From assembly GCF_003386235.1 (NCBI RefSeq), contig NZ_QRDZ01000035.1, forward strand, positions 1-64,000: DNA of 64,000 nucleotides, written 5' to 3'. How positions within the stretch are numbered: the stretch's first letter is position 1; each line of letters starts with the position of its first letter. The position numbers were made by a program, and so were the translations under genes. This DNA comes from Cohnella phaseoli. Lineage in GTDB: Bacteria; Bacillota; Bacilli; Paenibacillales; Paenibacillaceae. Under the pieces are notes generated by a model that saw only the letters and a program-made list of their open reading frames with translations, did no database searches and was not told where the DNA came from. Positions 16,217 through 25,186 of this stretch are shown one piece after another.

Positions 16217-16278
16217 TTGACACGCATCCATATAATGAGTATCCTCAGTACATAAAAATACAGAGGATGCTCATTATA
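16217..16278 (+). promoter_or_regulatory. promoter with overlapping dyad before the MFS gene
   Basis: TTGACA (16217-16222) and TATCCT (16240-16245) are 17 bases apart. A long inverted repeat, TATAATGAGTATCCTC at 16231-16246 and GAGGATGCTCATTATA at 16263-16278, covers the -10 box. It contains ATGAGTAT, also present in the dyad at 15687-15708, so the same MarR protein could bind both. It could alternatively terminate doxX. Confidence 0.45.
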
Positions 16279-16308
16279 TTTTACTGAGATAGAGAAGAGG
16301 TTCGAACT

Positions 16309-17691
16309 ATGACGAACAACGCAGCTTCACAACATGCGGATAAGTTGCTATCCATCCTTGTCGTTACGTTAATATTCTCGGTTATGAACGGTACAATGTT
16401 CAATGTTGCTCTGCCTGAGATTGGTAAAGAGTTTAACCTCGTTCCTTCGCAAGTGAGTTGGATTATGACCAGCTATATGGTCGTATACGCGATAGGATCC
16501 ATTATTATGGGGAAATTGGCGGATAAATATCGATTGAAGGATTTGCTGACATATGGGTTGTTTATTTTCGCAATCGGTTCATTAATCGGTCTGCTTGCTA
16601 ATGAGTTTTGGCTTATTATTTTGGGCCGTGTTATCCAAGCTGCCGGCGCTTCCGTGCTTCCTGCTACGGCTATGATTATTCCGGTCCGTTATTTTGCTCC
16701 AGAGAAGAGGGGACGCGCGCTCGGAACTTCGGCGGTCGGGCTGGCACTCGGTAATGCATTGGGGCCTGTCGCTGCAGGGTTAATCACCAGCTTTGGAAGC
16801 TGGAGACTGATGTTCGTCCTTTCCTTGCTTCCGTTAGTAATGCTTCCTTTCTTTCGAAAATATTTAGACAACGTGAAAGGAAAGGCCGGAAGTATTGATG
16901 CCCTTGGCGGCGGGTTGCTCGCTGTGGCGGTCGCAGTCTTCTTGCTAGCAATCACACAGATGCAAGTGTGGCTGTTCCTCGGAGGACTTGTCACGCTGGC
17001 CTTCTTCGTTCTCCGGATTCGGAAGGCCGAGGAACCCTTTATTAAACCGTCTTTGTTCCGTAACAAAACCTATTCGATGGGGTTAACGCTTGCTTTTGCG
17101 ACCACTGCAATGAGCTTTAGTATGGTATTCCTGACACCGCAGTTTTTAGCGGCAGTGAATGGTTTGTCCCCTGCGAATATTGGTTTCGTGTTAGTTCCGG
17201 CTGCCATTGCTTCGGCCATCATGGGACGCAAGGGCGGGCGGCTGGCGGACGACCGCGGCAATTTTGCCCTTGTTTTTGTCGCTTCAATATTATTATTTCT
17301 TGCTTTTTCCCTGCTATCTACCTTTATTGGGGGATCGGCATATCTCATCGCCATTATTTTGATACTGGGGAATGTAGGTCAGACTTTCATGCAGATTGCG
17401 ATGTCCAATACGATTTCGCGGACGCTGTCCAAAGAGGAGACAGGCGTGGGCATGGGATTACTCTCCATGATCAATTTTATCTCTGGCGCGATGGCCATGA
17501 GTGTGGTCGGGAAAATATTGGATAAGGGCGCTGTGTCCGTACAGTTTAATCCTGTGATTACGAATGAAGCCGGCCATGTATACAGCAATATTTTTGTCGT
17601 CATGTCTCTGTTAATCATTGCTGTAGTTATTTTGTATCGTTATCAGTTTGGGGCGGGGGCTTCGAGCATTGCTAACCCCGATTACAAATAA
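16309..17691 (+). CDS. MFS drug-efflux transporter (DHA2-like)
   Basis: A 460-residue transporter, predicted mainly from hydrophobicity to have 12-14 membrane segments. Visible family motifs are GKLADKYRLKDLLTYG (motif A, about residues 68-83) and GRVIQAAGASVLPATAMI (motif B region with the conserved arginine, about 106-123), then LGNALGPVAAGLI (motif C, typical of drug/H+ antiporters). GAAGAGG precedes ATG 16309. It would use the proton gradient to export a toxic compound. Regulation by the neighbouring MarR protein is inferred from the dyad in its promoter. Confidence 0.85.
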   Translation: MTNNAASQHADKLLSILVVTLIFSVMNGTMFNVALPEIGKEFNLVPSQVSWIMTSYMVVYAIGSIIMGKLADKYRLKDLLTYGLFIFAIGSLIGLLANEFWLIILGRVIQAAGASVLPATAMIIPVRYFAPEKRGRALGTSAVGLALGNALGPVAAGLITSFGSWRLMFVLSLLPLVMLPFFRKYLDNVKGKAGSIDALGGGLLAVAVAVFLLAITQMQVWLFLGGLVTLAFFVLRIRKAEEPFIKPSLFRNKTYSMGLTLAFATTAMSFSMVFLTPQFLAAVNGLSPANIGFVLVPAAIASAIMGRKGGRLADDRGNFALVFVASILLFLAFSLLSTFIGGSAYLIAIILILGNVGQTFMQIAMSNTISRTLSKEETGVGMGLLSMINFISGAMAMSVVGKILDKGAVSVQFNPVITNEAGHVYSNIFVVMSLLIIAVVILYRYQFGAGASSIANPDYK

Positions 17692-17734
17692 AACAACTCT
17701 TGACGATTATGGTACGATTTTACGACTGTAAAGG

Positions 17735-17805
17735 AACCCTCCCAACTTCCTGCTAGGAAGAGGGAGGGTTAAGAGGGGGCGTTGCCGCCCCCTTCTACTT
17801 ATTTT
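17735..17805. terminator. two adjacent stem-loops between convergent genes
   Basis: AACCCTCCC pairs with GGGAGGGTT (17735-17743 / 17762-17770), and AGGGGGCG pairs with CGCCCCCT (17774-17781 / 17786-17793) followed by TCTACTTATTTT. Together they can end transcription of the MFS gene and of the chitinase gene from the other side. Confidence 0.65.
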
Positions 17806-17836
17806 CTGTGCTGCATATCGCCGCGACTGAACTTAA

Positions 17837-20800
17837 TTAAGGTTGAACGCTCCATAAAGCCGGCACGTTCGAAGGTTCCCAACCGGCAAGGGAAGTGTGC
17901 GGTTGGACGCATTTATATATTTTTCCGTTGTAGGTGACTAGATCGTCTTTGACATACGCCTTATTAGCAACCCATGCCGCAGCTGCAGGGGCATCGGTTG
18001 TAACTGTCGCGGCATTGCTGGCAGTCGAAACGTTGCCTGCGTCGTCCTTGGCTTTGACTGTAAAAGTATAGGACGTGCTAGGCGTTAGGTTACTGATGAC
18101 GGCAGTAAGCGTCGTGCCGTTCACGGAGGCGGCAAGCGTAGAGCCGTTATAGACGTCGTAGCCCGTTACGCCGAAGTTATCGGTGGAAGCTCCCCAAGCC
18201 AGCGTTACGCTCGTTTGGTTTTTGGCTGTGGAAGTCAAGTTTGTCGGAGCTGTTGGAGGCTCGGTATCCACTGAAGGTGTTTCATCGGTCGTGACGGTCA
18301 CGGCATTGCTGGCAGCTGAAACGTTGCCCGCATCGTCCTTGGCTTTGACCGTAAAGGTATAGGGCGTGTTAGGAGTCAAGCTACCAATAACTGCGGTGAG
18401 CGTCGTGCCGTTCACGGAAGCGGCCAGCGTAGAACCGTTATAGACGTCGTAGCCGGTTACGCCAACATTATCTGTAGAAGCTCCCCAAACCAGAGTAACG
18501 CTCGTGTGAGTTTTGGCTGTAGAAATCAGATTTGCAGGAGCCGCAGGAGGTACCGTATCTGGCGTTGTCGGCGTCTTAGTCACAATGTTGCTGGCAGCGG
18601 ACACGTTACCTGCGGCATCTTTGGCCTTCACATAGAAGGATACGGAATTGGCTGCTGTGAGGCCTGACGCTGTATAAGTGGTTGTTGCGGAGCTGCCGAC
18701 CCAATTCGCATCCTGATAGATATCGTAGCCGGTTACGCCGATATTATCGGTAGACGCTGTCCATGTTAGGGTAACGGCCGTTGCCGTTTGTGCAGAAATG
18801 GCGAGATTCGTAGGCGCACTCGGCGGCTGCGTATCCGCAGGCGGAGCGGATTGAAGCTGCCATAACGTTGGAGCGGCCGAAGGCTCCCAGCCTTGGATGG
18901 AAGAGTGGGCATACGTACACTTGTAGAGATTGCCGTTGTAAGTGACGTAAGCTCCGACTGCATACGTTGTGTTGGTTTGCCAGGCAGGGAAAACCGGGTC
19001 GGTCGGCGTTGTGACATAGAGGGAGTTGCTAGATGCAGAAGGGTTGCCGGACAAATCTCTGGCAATCACATAGAAGCTGTAGGTCGTTCCCGCAGAAAGT
19101 CCGGTGATCGTTTCCGTTGTGTTTTCCGTCGTTTGTACAAGTGTGCCATTCCGGTAAATATCGTAGCCGGCGATATCGTCGTTGTCGGTCGAAGCTCCCC
19201 AGCTTAGTTTTACCGTCGTTTTTGTTTTGGCTGAGGAGACGAGGTTGGTTGGAGCAGTTGGCGGTTGATGGTCGACGATCGGCGGCGAAGTGGTGACGGA
19301 AAGGGCGCTGCTGGCTGCGGAAGAGTTGCCCGCGGCATCTCTGGCTTTGACTGTGAAAATATACGTTGTGCTGCCCGTTAATCCTTTGATGAGCGCAGAT
19401 GTTGTTGCTCCGTCAACAGACAGAACCGGCGAACCATTCCGATAAATATCGTAAGCCATAACCCCGACGTTATCCGTAGCAGCGCTCCAGCTTAGCGTGA
19501 CTTTCTTATCGCCATGCCCTGCATCGACCAGGTTCGTTGGCGCTGTCGGAGGAACCGTATCCGCAGGCGGAGTAGCTTGACTCAAATCTCCAGCGACTTT
19601 ATCCAACAGCTTAGGTCCTGTGCAGCTGTATTTGGGACTTGTGCGGCAATCGGAGCTGAACTCCCAGAACATGGCTCCGCCGAGATAGTTGTTCTTGATG
19701 TATTCGGTTTTGTAACCGATGGATTCCGTATCGTCGTAGGAGATAAAGATTTTGGTCGTCGGATTGTAGAGGTAAGGAACTTTGGCAATGTTGTTAAAAT
19801 AGCGCGTATACCCGTTCTTATTCACATAGTTTGCGGCGAGATCCCCGTAATCGAACACCCCTGTATTCCCGGAATTGGTATCGTCCCAAGTCCCGTTAGG
19901 CGCCCATTTGAATACGGAGCCGTTATCTGCCGCGCAGGTCTGGTATTGGCCGTCGTTATTCGGCCCTGGAGGGCAGTTTTTCCAGCTACGAGCCATGAAC
20001 TCCAAGCCGACAACGATTTTATTGAGAGGCACGCCGGCATTTTCGTAGGCCTGGATCGCACCGTCCACGAAGAAGTTGTTGCTGTAGTAAGGGTCGCTAG
20101 GATCGCCGTAAAGCCCGGTGTTATGACTCGTCGTAGCTTCAAAAGAACCGCCGTGGAAGTCATAAGTCATAATATTGATCCAATCGACGATATGAGCAAC
20201 TTTGTTGAGCTCGGTGTTATCGACGAATCTTTGGCTCGCTCCGGAAGCGATGGTAAGAAGGTAATGCTTGCCGTCCTCCGCTCCTGCTGCATCCAATTGG
20301 TCGCGGATTTCTTGCAGCAGCAAGGTGAAGTTTTGCTTATCCTCCGGGCGGTAGCTATTGCCTTGAATGGCTTCGACATTCGGGTATTCCCAGTCGAGGT
20401 CTACCCCATCGAACCCGTAGGCTCGCAGCGCATCGACGGCGGACTTGGCGAAGTTTTTCCGAGTTTGATCGGATGCCGCCGTATCGGAGAAGCGATTGGA
20501 CCATGTCCAGCCTCCGACCGAGAGAATCGTTTTTAGATGAGGGTTTTGCGCCTTCAAATTCCGTAGAGCTCCGAAGTTGCCGCAAGCCGCATCGGCCCAG
20601 CAGCCGGTCGTTGGACCGCCAGGGGTCGGGCGCAAGGCGTCGGCATCCGGATCGCCAAGGACGATACTGCCATTGGGAACGGTGCCGGATTGAAGCGGAA
20701 TTCCCGTTACTGTACAAGACCAGGTTTGTTTGTTCGGATTGTCTATCGCTGTTGAACCATTCCCATGTCGACCCTCCCAACAAATATCGGCAAAAGCATA

Positions 20801-21019
20801 GTTGATGTGCGTGACTTTGGAGGCGTCGATATTCGTAACGTTATAGCTGCGGCCATAGATTCCCCAGGAGGGGAAATACCCAACGATTTTGTAATTGCCA
20901 TTGGGGTTAGCTGCACTTACATTTTGTACGCCGACGCTGGATACGAAGGGTATGAGTATAAGCAATAAACAGACCCAGGCCAAACCGGTTTTCTTTAAGC
21001 CAAATCCTCCGTTAATCAT
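17837..21019 (-). CDS. secreted modular GH18 chitinase
   Basis: A 1060-residue exported enzyme that cuts chitin internally with retention of configuration. The signal peptide ends near residue 36 (SVGVQNVSAA). The GH18 barrel shows SVGGWTWS (about 168-175) and DGVDLDWEYP (about 203-212), the DxxDxDxE catalytic motif, with MTYDFHG and MFWEFSSD later. Then come two FnIII domains (each starting PPTAPTNL), a CBM5/12 chitin-binding module (YNGNLYKCTYAHSSIQGWEP), three more FnIII domains (the last two nearly identical at the DNA level) and a C-terminal CBM5/12 (YNGKIYKCVQPHTSLAGWEP). The layout resembles ChiA1 of Bacillus circulans with extra modules. AAGGAGGAG precedes ATG 21019. Confidence 0.93.
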   Translation of the reverse strand: MINGGFGLKKTGLAWVCLLLILIPFVSSVGVQNVSAANPNGNYKIVGYFPSWGIYGRSYNVTNIDASKVTHINYAFADICWEGRHGNGSTAIDNPNKQTWSCTVTGIPLQSGTVPNGSIVLGDPDADALRPTPGGPTTGCWADAACGNFGALRNLKAQNPHLKTILSVGGWTWSNRFSDTAASDQTRKNFAKSAVDALRAYGFDGVDLDWEYPNVEAIQGNSYRPEDKQNFTLLLQEIRDQLDAAGAEDGKHYLLTIASGASQRFVDNTELNKVAHIVDWINIMTYDFHGGSFEATTSHNTGLYGDPSDPYYSNNFFVDGAIQAYENAGVPLNKIVVGLEFMARSWKNCPPGPNNDGQYQTCAADNGSVFKWAPNGTWDDTNSGNTGVFDYGDLAANYVNKNGYTRYFNNIAKVPYLYNPTTKIFISYDDTESIGYKTEYIKNNYLGGAMFWEFSSDCRTSPKYSCTGPKLLDKVAGDLSQATPPADTVPPTAPTNLVDAGHGDKKVTLSWSAATDNVGVMAYDIYRNGSPVLSVDGATTSALIKGLTGSTTYIFTVKARDAAGNSSAASSALSVTTSPPIVDHQPPTAPTNLVSSAKTKTTVKLSWGASTDNDDIAGYDIYRNGTLVQTTENTTETITGLSAGTTYSFYVIARDLSGNPSASSNSLYVTTPTDPVFPAWQTNTTYAVGAYVTYNGNLYKCTYAHSSIQGWEPSAAPTLWQLQSAPPADTQPPSAPTNLAISAQTATAVTLTWTASTDNIGVTGYDIYQDANWVGSSATTTYTASGLTAANSVSFYVKAKDAAGNVSAASNIVTKTPTTPDTVPPAAPANLISTAKTHTSVTLVWGASTDNVGVTGYDVYNGSTLAASVNGTTLTAVIGSLTPNTPYTFTVKAKDDAGNVSAASNAVTVTTDETPSVDTEPPTAPTNLTSTAKNQTSVTLAWGASTDNFGVTGYDVYNGSTLAASVNGTTLTAVISNLTPSTSYTFTVKAKDDAGNVSTASNAATVTTDAPAAAAWVANKAYVKDDLVTYNGKIYKCVQPHTSLAGWEPSNVPALWSVQP

Positions 21020-21123
21020 GAATTCTCCTCCTTTTTTTGAAAACGACTAGTCACTATTCCGTACTCGCGTGATGCTGAGTGGGCACGTGAATAGTGAAAG
21101 GGGTACTGCTGATCACAGGTCAA
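21016..21123 (-). CDS. possible 35-aa leader peptide coupled to the chitinase
   Basis: A TTG at 21123 is preceded by AAAAGGAGGTGAGGC, an almost ideal ribosome binding site. The frame runs 35 codons and ends in TGA that overlaps the chitinase ATG (ATGA). The tail contains the chitinase ribosome binding site (codons QKKEEN). A further AAAGGAGGTGAGG lies at about 21160-21172 before a tiny GTG-CTT-TCC-AAT-TAA frame. This arrangement would couple chitinase translation to the leader. No similarity to known proteins is seen. Confidence 0.35.
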   Translation of the reverse strand: MTCDQQYPFHYSRAHSASREYGIVTSRFQKKEENS

Positions 21124-21282
21124 GCCTCACCTCCTTTTAATTGGAAAGCACGAATTCGACCTCACCTCCTTTCAGTAGTAAGTGGGACTTCAATAGGCTG
21201 AGTTATGGGAGAACGATGGTGGCGGTACAGGCACGGCTACGATACATATGTGAAAAGTTGGATTCTTTAGTCTGCGAGGATG

Positions 21283-21296
21283 TTAAAGCGTTTTCA
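21283..21296 (-). promoter_or_regulatory. cre-like site (CcpA) upstream of the chitinase
   Basis: TGAAAACGCTTTAA on the minus strand matches the cre consensus TGWAANCGNTNWCA at 13 of 14 positions. Its place upstream of the chitinase suggests glucose repression. The remaining intergenic DNA 21130-21500 shows no further gene. Confidence 0.55.
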
Positions 21297-21511
21297 TTTT
21301 GTAGATGAATGAAGGATTAGGCGGAAGATTCGTGGGCATCAGTTGATATCTCTTAATTTACCATTTAATTCTTTATTTTTACAATAGGAAAAGATGTCGA
21401 ACGGCATCGAATCGCCCAGTTCATATATAAATTTTCACATAATTATTGCGGAATGAGCCCCGCGATCCGATATTGAGGATAAGGTAAAACAATAAAGGCA
21501 GGTGTGTGGAA

Positions 21512-21877
21512 ATGAGCGAAAAATTTTGGTTAGTGGTGCAATATACGCTGAACAGCGCAAAAGGAAGCCAACGCGACAACTGGTTAAGAGATAAAGTCAT
21601 GGAATACTTGGAGCTGACTCTAGCGGATGCCGACTTAGGCTCTGTGGACGGTTTTGATATGGGGAAATGCATCTCCGATCCGAAAAAATTTGCACTTAAT
21701 ATATTTTGTGTCGTAACGGACGAAGAACGGAGTATAGCCATGGTTAAGAGGGTTTTAAGAGAGAGCAGGCTGGATTACACTCGTATCAAAATTGCGACAA
21801 TGCCCTATGGAAAAGAAGAGGAAACCTATACTCTGAAATATGCCTCTAAAAAGGGGGTTACCGATTTTTCGTTGTAG
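21512..21877 (+). CDS. hypothetical protein (121 aa)
   Basis: I do not recognise this small soluble protein. It starts EKFWLVVQYTLNSAKGSQRDNWLRDK (in parts EKFWLVVQYTLNSAKG and QRDNWLRDK), has a central GFDMGKCISDPKKF and ends KKGVTDFSL. The alternating hydrophobic pattern suggests an alpha/beta fold. ATG 21512 has GCAGGTG seven bases upstream. The gene is divergent from the chitinase and stands alone, with no link to the neighbours that I can see. Confidence 0.55.
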   Translation: MSEKFWLVVQYTLNSAKGSQRDNWLRDKVMEYLELTLADADLGSVDGFDMGKCISDPKKFALNIFCVVTDEERSIAMVKRVLRESRLDYTRIKIATMPYGKEEETYTLKYASKKGVTDFSL

Positions 21878-22132
21878 CGGTGCCTGTTAAATATGAGGCT
21901 TGTTGCTTTAAACGCTGCAGCTGCTTGAAATCCGAGAGTAACTTATGTTGTGTGGGTATTTCTGGGGACAACTTGTGGACAAGCTGTGGATGAGCAACAT
22001 CAAGAACTAAAAAACATACACGACACCCCTGCAGGAATCCGATTAGCCAAGGCCCCATCAGATTGGAACTGCCAGAATGTCGTGATCGCGATAGCCGTAT
22101 TTGACCGTGGTTTGCAGGCGCCGTCGGCCGTC

Positions 22133-23305
22133 TTAGTGTGCAGATGCCTGCTCTCGAACTTTAGGAGCGGCGCAGGAATTTCTTTCGATTAATTTCGGCG
22201 GGAGCGTGATCCGCGTATTGGAGCGGGCGGGATCTTGCATCGATTCGAGCAAAAGCCGCACAGCGGCGACGCTGATCGCTTTTTCGTCCTGGATGACGCA
22301 TGTCGGAGGAATCGCCGAGAAGGATGCCATCTCATACTGGTCGAAGAAAATGATAGAGAAGTCCTCTGGTATTCGCAGTCCGAGAGAGGCTACGGCTTTA
22401 ATCGTTGTAAGGCCAATGGCAAGATTTAACGCAAATACCGCGGTCATATCCGGTCTGGACGCGATGAAGGAACGAATCGCTTGCAGCGAATCTTCATCCA
22501 CGACACCTTCATTTAGCACGAGATTTAGCTTGTCGGCATCAAGATTAGTCAGGCGCAGCTGATGATCGACCGGGAAATGATGCTCCGATAAGCCTTTCTC
22601 ATATCCGGCAAGGCGGTCCTCGATGCTGCTTGTACCGGCAATTTTGCTGGAGATAAATCCGATCCGCGAATGACCAAGCTCGACCAGCTTGTTGACGGCC
22701 ATTCGGCCTCCCTCCACGTTATCAATGCTTACGGAATTCGTCTCGATGCCGCGGAAATAGCGGTCCAAGACGACGAATGGAAATTGATTAAGCTTCAGAC
22801 GAAGAATCTCTTCATTGTAAGATTCCCCGTCTACCGGGAAAATGATAATGCCTTTAACGCCTAGTTGAAGCACCTCGCTCAGCACTTTTTTCTCCATCTC
22901 TTGCGAGTTATGCGTGCCGCAATACAGCATCTTGAAGCCATGTTTGACGAGCTCTTGTTCCGTTTCCTGCATAAGCTTTGTGACGAACGAACCGGTCAAA
23001 TTGGGCAACAGAAAAGCGACGAGCTGCGGTTTGGGCGTGTCGCTTGATGGATAGTATATGATCGACTCGCCGGCGGAATCGGTGGACACGAACGAGCCCT
23101 TGCCTTGAATGCGAAAAATAAGGCCTTCCTCGACAAGCGCGGTCAGCGCCGATTTGATCGTGACGCGGCTGACGCTGAACTGCTCGGCAAGCTCGATCTC
23201 TGAAGGAAGCTTATCCCCCGGCTTCCATATTTGTTGATCGATCTGGTCTTTAACGTATTGGCGGATTTGCGTATACAGCGGTACGCGGCGGCTGGACTTA
23301 GTCAA
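22133..23305 (-). CDS. GntR-LacI hybrid (AraR-type) transcriptional regulator 1
   Basis: Residues about 1-75 form a GntR-type winged helix (PLYTQIRQYVKDQI, KLPSEIELAEQFSVSRVTIK); after residue 90 comes a LacI/PBP1-type sugar-sensing domain (GIIIFPVDGESYNEE, VVLDRYFRGIETNSVSIDN, ELGHSRIGFIS). This is the architecture of AraR. It should repress sugar-use genes until its sugar ligand binds. A terminator separates it from the upstream transporter operon, so it may have its own promoter. It is a close paralogue of the regulator at 27162-28349, and both probably answer to related ligands. Confidence 0.85.
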   Translation of the reverse strand: MTKSSRRVPLYTQIRQYVKDQIDQQIWKPGDKLPSEIELAEQFSVSRVTIKSALTALVEEGLIFRIQGKGSFVSTDSAGESIIYYPSSDTPKPQLVAFLLPNLTGSFVTKLMQETEQELVKHGFKMLYCGTHNSQEMEKKVLSEVLQLGVKGIIIFPVDGESYNEEILRLKLNQFPFVVLDRYFRGIETNSVSIDNVEGGRMAVNKLVELGHSRIGFISSKIAGTSSIEDRLAGYEKGLSEHHFPVDHQLRLTNLDADKLNLVLNEGVVDEDSLQAIRSFIASRPDMTAVFALNLAIGLTTIKAVASLGLRIPEDFSIIFFDQYEMASFSAIPPTCVIQDEKAISVAAVRLLLESMQDPARSNTRITLPPKLIERNSCAAPKVREQASAH

Positions 23306-23437
23306 AATAATCGCCTCTATTCCAGTATGACTATCGCTCTTTCATTCCAATGTTCGATTGATTCTCTAATTATACAATAAAACCGGACAAATGAACAACT
23401 TAGTCAATTGTAAACCGCCGGGCGCATACGCCAAAAG

Positions 23438-23463
23438 ACCGGGCAATGTAACCCTGCCCGGTC
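23438..23463 (-). terminator. terminator of the importer operon
   Basis: GACCGGGCA and TGCCCGGTC enclose a 9-base loop and on the minus strand are followed by TTTTGG. It lies about 85 bases after the stop of the binding-protein gene. Confidence 0.7.
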
Positions 23464-23547
23464 GTATTAACATCTAAGGATCTTAAGTTTCGGGGCCTTC
23501 ATCAATTATCTGAATCAGCTTTGAGGCAAAAGCTCTGCTTTACTAAA

Positions 23548-25131
23548 TCATTTATCCGATTTGCTGGCTAGGAAAGCATCAACCTGTTTTTGCAGTTCGG
23601 TGATAATGTTGTCCAGACCCGCCGCTTGTTGTTTGGCGATATAGCCGTCGATGTCGGTCTTCAAGCCGGCTAGAATCGGTTTGCCGAACTCGTCCTGAAC
23701 CGTGTCGCGCTGCGCCAGCTCGTTCTTGATCGGTTCGGGATCGAAGAACAGACCGCCGAGCGGATTATTGATATTATTGGGTTGGTTTGCGAAATCGGAT
23801 TCCGCTTGCCAGAAGCCGGCCGGATTGACCTCTGTCGGGCGAATGAATTGCGGCTTCCAGAATGCCCATTGGGAAGCCCAGCCCAGATAAGCTTTATTAC
23901 CCGGATTGTCTTTGTCTACGCCGTCCGGCAGCGTGGCCGCTTCATCCTTGACTTGATAATTGACGCCTTCGACGCCGTACATGACCATGTCGTAAAGCTC
24001 CCTGTCCGTCTCGAGCAGGTTGAGGAACATCAACACCCGTTCTGGATTAGGCGAGTTTTTATTGATTCCGACGACGTTGGCCAGCGGCGATCGGTTGTAG
24101 AACGGTTTGTCCGGATAGAGCATGGATGCTTCCGTAACAATGGCTTTGTCGGGATAATTGTTCGTTTGCGACGAGTGTTCGTGCGTACTGTATTGCGAAA
24201 AGACTTGGCCATTGCCGAACAAGGTATTAACGTCCGTCTTATCTACCATGGCATCCTTCGACATAATGCCGTCGTCCACCCATTTCTTCGCCCAGGCAGC
24301 CGCTTCTTTAAACGCTTCCGTCTGCTCGAACGGAATGATTTTGAAGGCAGGATCGTTAATGTCGAAGACGAGTCCATGGAAATTCAAGTCCGCTAATCCA
24401 TACTTGAGCATCATGAATTGACCGATATTATACGGATAACCGCCCGTGAAGCCGATGTTGAAGACGCGCTTGTCCGAGTTGGTTTCTTTTGCTTTTAACA
24501 GGAAGGCGTCCAGTTCTTCCATCGTCTTGATGCCATTGTGCGGAAGTCCGAAGCCTTGCGCGTCGGCAAGGTCCTTGCGCCATTGGATGAACGGTCTATG
24601 ATTTTGCTTCATCGTCCAAGGCAGGCTCAAAACCTGTCCGTTGACGGTTGCCGCTTCGAGCGCCCCGGAAGTTTCATATTTGGCGTTCAGCTCCGGAGCG
24701 TATTTCGGCAGCAGCTCGTTCAGGGGGAGATAGGCGTTTTTGCCGATCATTTGTGAGTATCCAAGCCATTCCGCATCGAAGTTCAAGTCCCATTTGTCTC
24801 CGGAAGCCGCCATGACCAGCAGCTTATTGGAATAATCGCCCCACGGGATGAACTTCACCTCGAACTTGGCGTGCAGGATGTCCTTGTATTTCTCGCTGAT
24901 GGCTGCCCACACGGCGTCAGCGCCGGCCGGCTTGTCACCGCCGAAGTAGAACTTCAGCGTAACGTCCTTCAGTGGCTCGGCGGCGGCCGATTCGGAAGAT
25001 TGACCGCTGGAAGAGGATGATGACTGAGAAGAAGCGGCCCCCTCATTGTTCGTTTTGTTGCAGGCGGAGAGCGCTGAGGCGATCATCATCGCGCAAGCCA
25101 ACATCATAAATCCTCTCTTTTTTCTAAGCAC
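23548..25131 (-). CDS. sugar ABC transporter substrate-binding lipoprotein (LplA/YtcQ type)
   Basis: A 527-residue lipoprotein: signal peptide with lipobox LSAC (cysteine at about residue 23), a Ser/Gln-rich linker (SSQSSSSSSGQSSES), then a family-1 solute-binding fold (FYFGGDKPAGADAVWAAI, LVMAASGDKWDLNF, GFTGGYPYNIGQFMMLKYG). Length and order match the LplA/YtcQ-like proteins that bring oligosaccharides to a two-permease importer. It is the last gene of the operon permease-permease-binding protein. No ATPase gene is present, as is usual for this class, which shares an MsmX-type ATPase encoded elsewhere. Confidence 0.87.
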   Translation of the reverse strand: MLRKKRGFMMLACAMMIASALSACNKTNNEGAASSQSSSSSSGQSSESAAAEPLKDVTLKFYFGGDKPAGADAVWAAISEKYKDILHAKFEVKFIPWGDYSNKLLVMAASGDKWDLNFDAEWLGYSQMIGKNAYLPLNELLPKYAPELNAKYETSGALEAATVNGQVLSLPWTMKQNHRPFIQWRKDLADAQGFGLPHNGIKTMEELDAFLLKAKETNSDKRVFNIGFTGGYPYNIGQFMMLKYGLADLNFHGLVFDINDPAFKIIPFEQTEAFKEAAAWAKKWVDDGIMSKDAMVDKTDVNTLFGNGQVFSQYSTHEHSSQTNNYPDKAIVTEASMLYPDKPFYNRSPLANVVGINKNSPNPERVLMFLNLLETDRELYDMVMYGVEGVNYQVKDEAATLPDGVDKDNPGNKAYLGWASQWAFWKPQFIRPTEVNPAGFWQAESDFANQPNNINNPLGGLFFDPEPIKNELAQRDTVQDEFGKPILAGLKTDIDGYIAKQQAAGLDNIITELQKQVDAFLASKSDK

Positions 25132-25186
25132 AAATTCCAGCCCCTTCTAGTGAATTTAATATACTTAACGGCATTTGCCGGTTAAG

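Noticed and set aside
19514..20536. 340-codon plus-strand frame inside the chitinase
   Set aside because: It is the antisense of the GH18 catalytic region in GC-rich DNA; composition is typical of a shadow frame (many V, G, R, D) and no start signal is seen.
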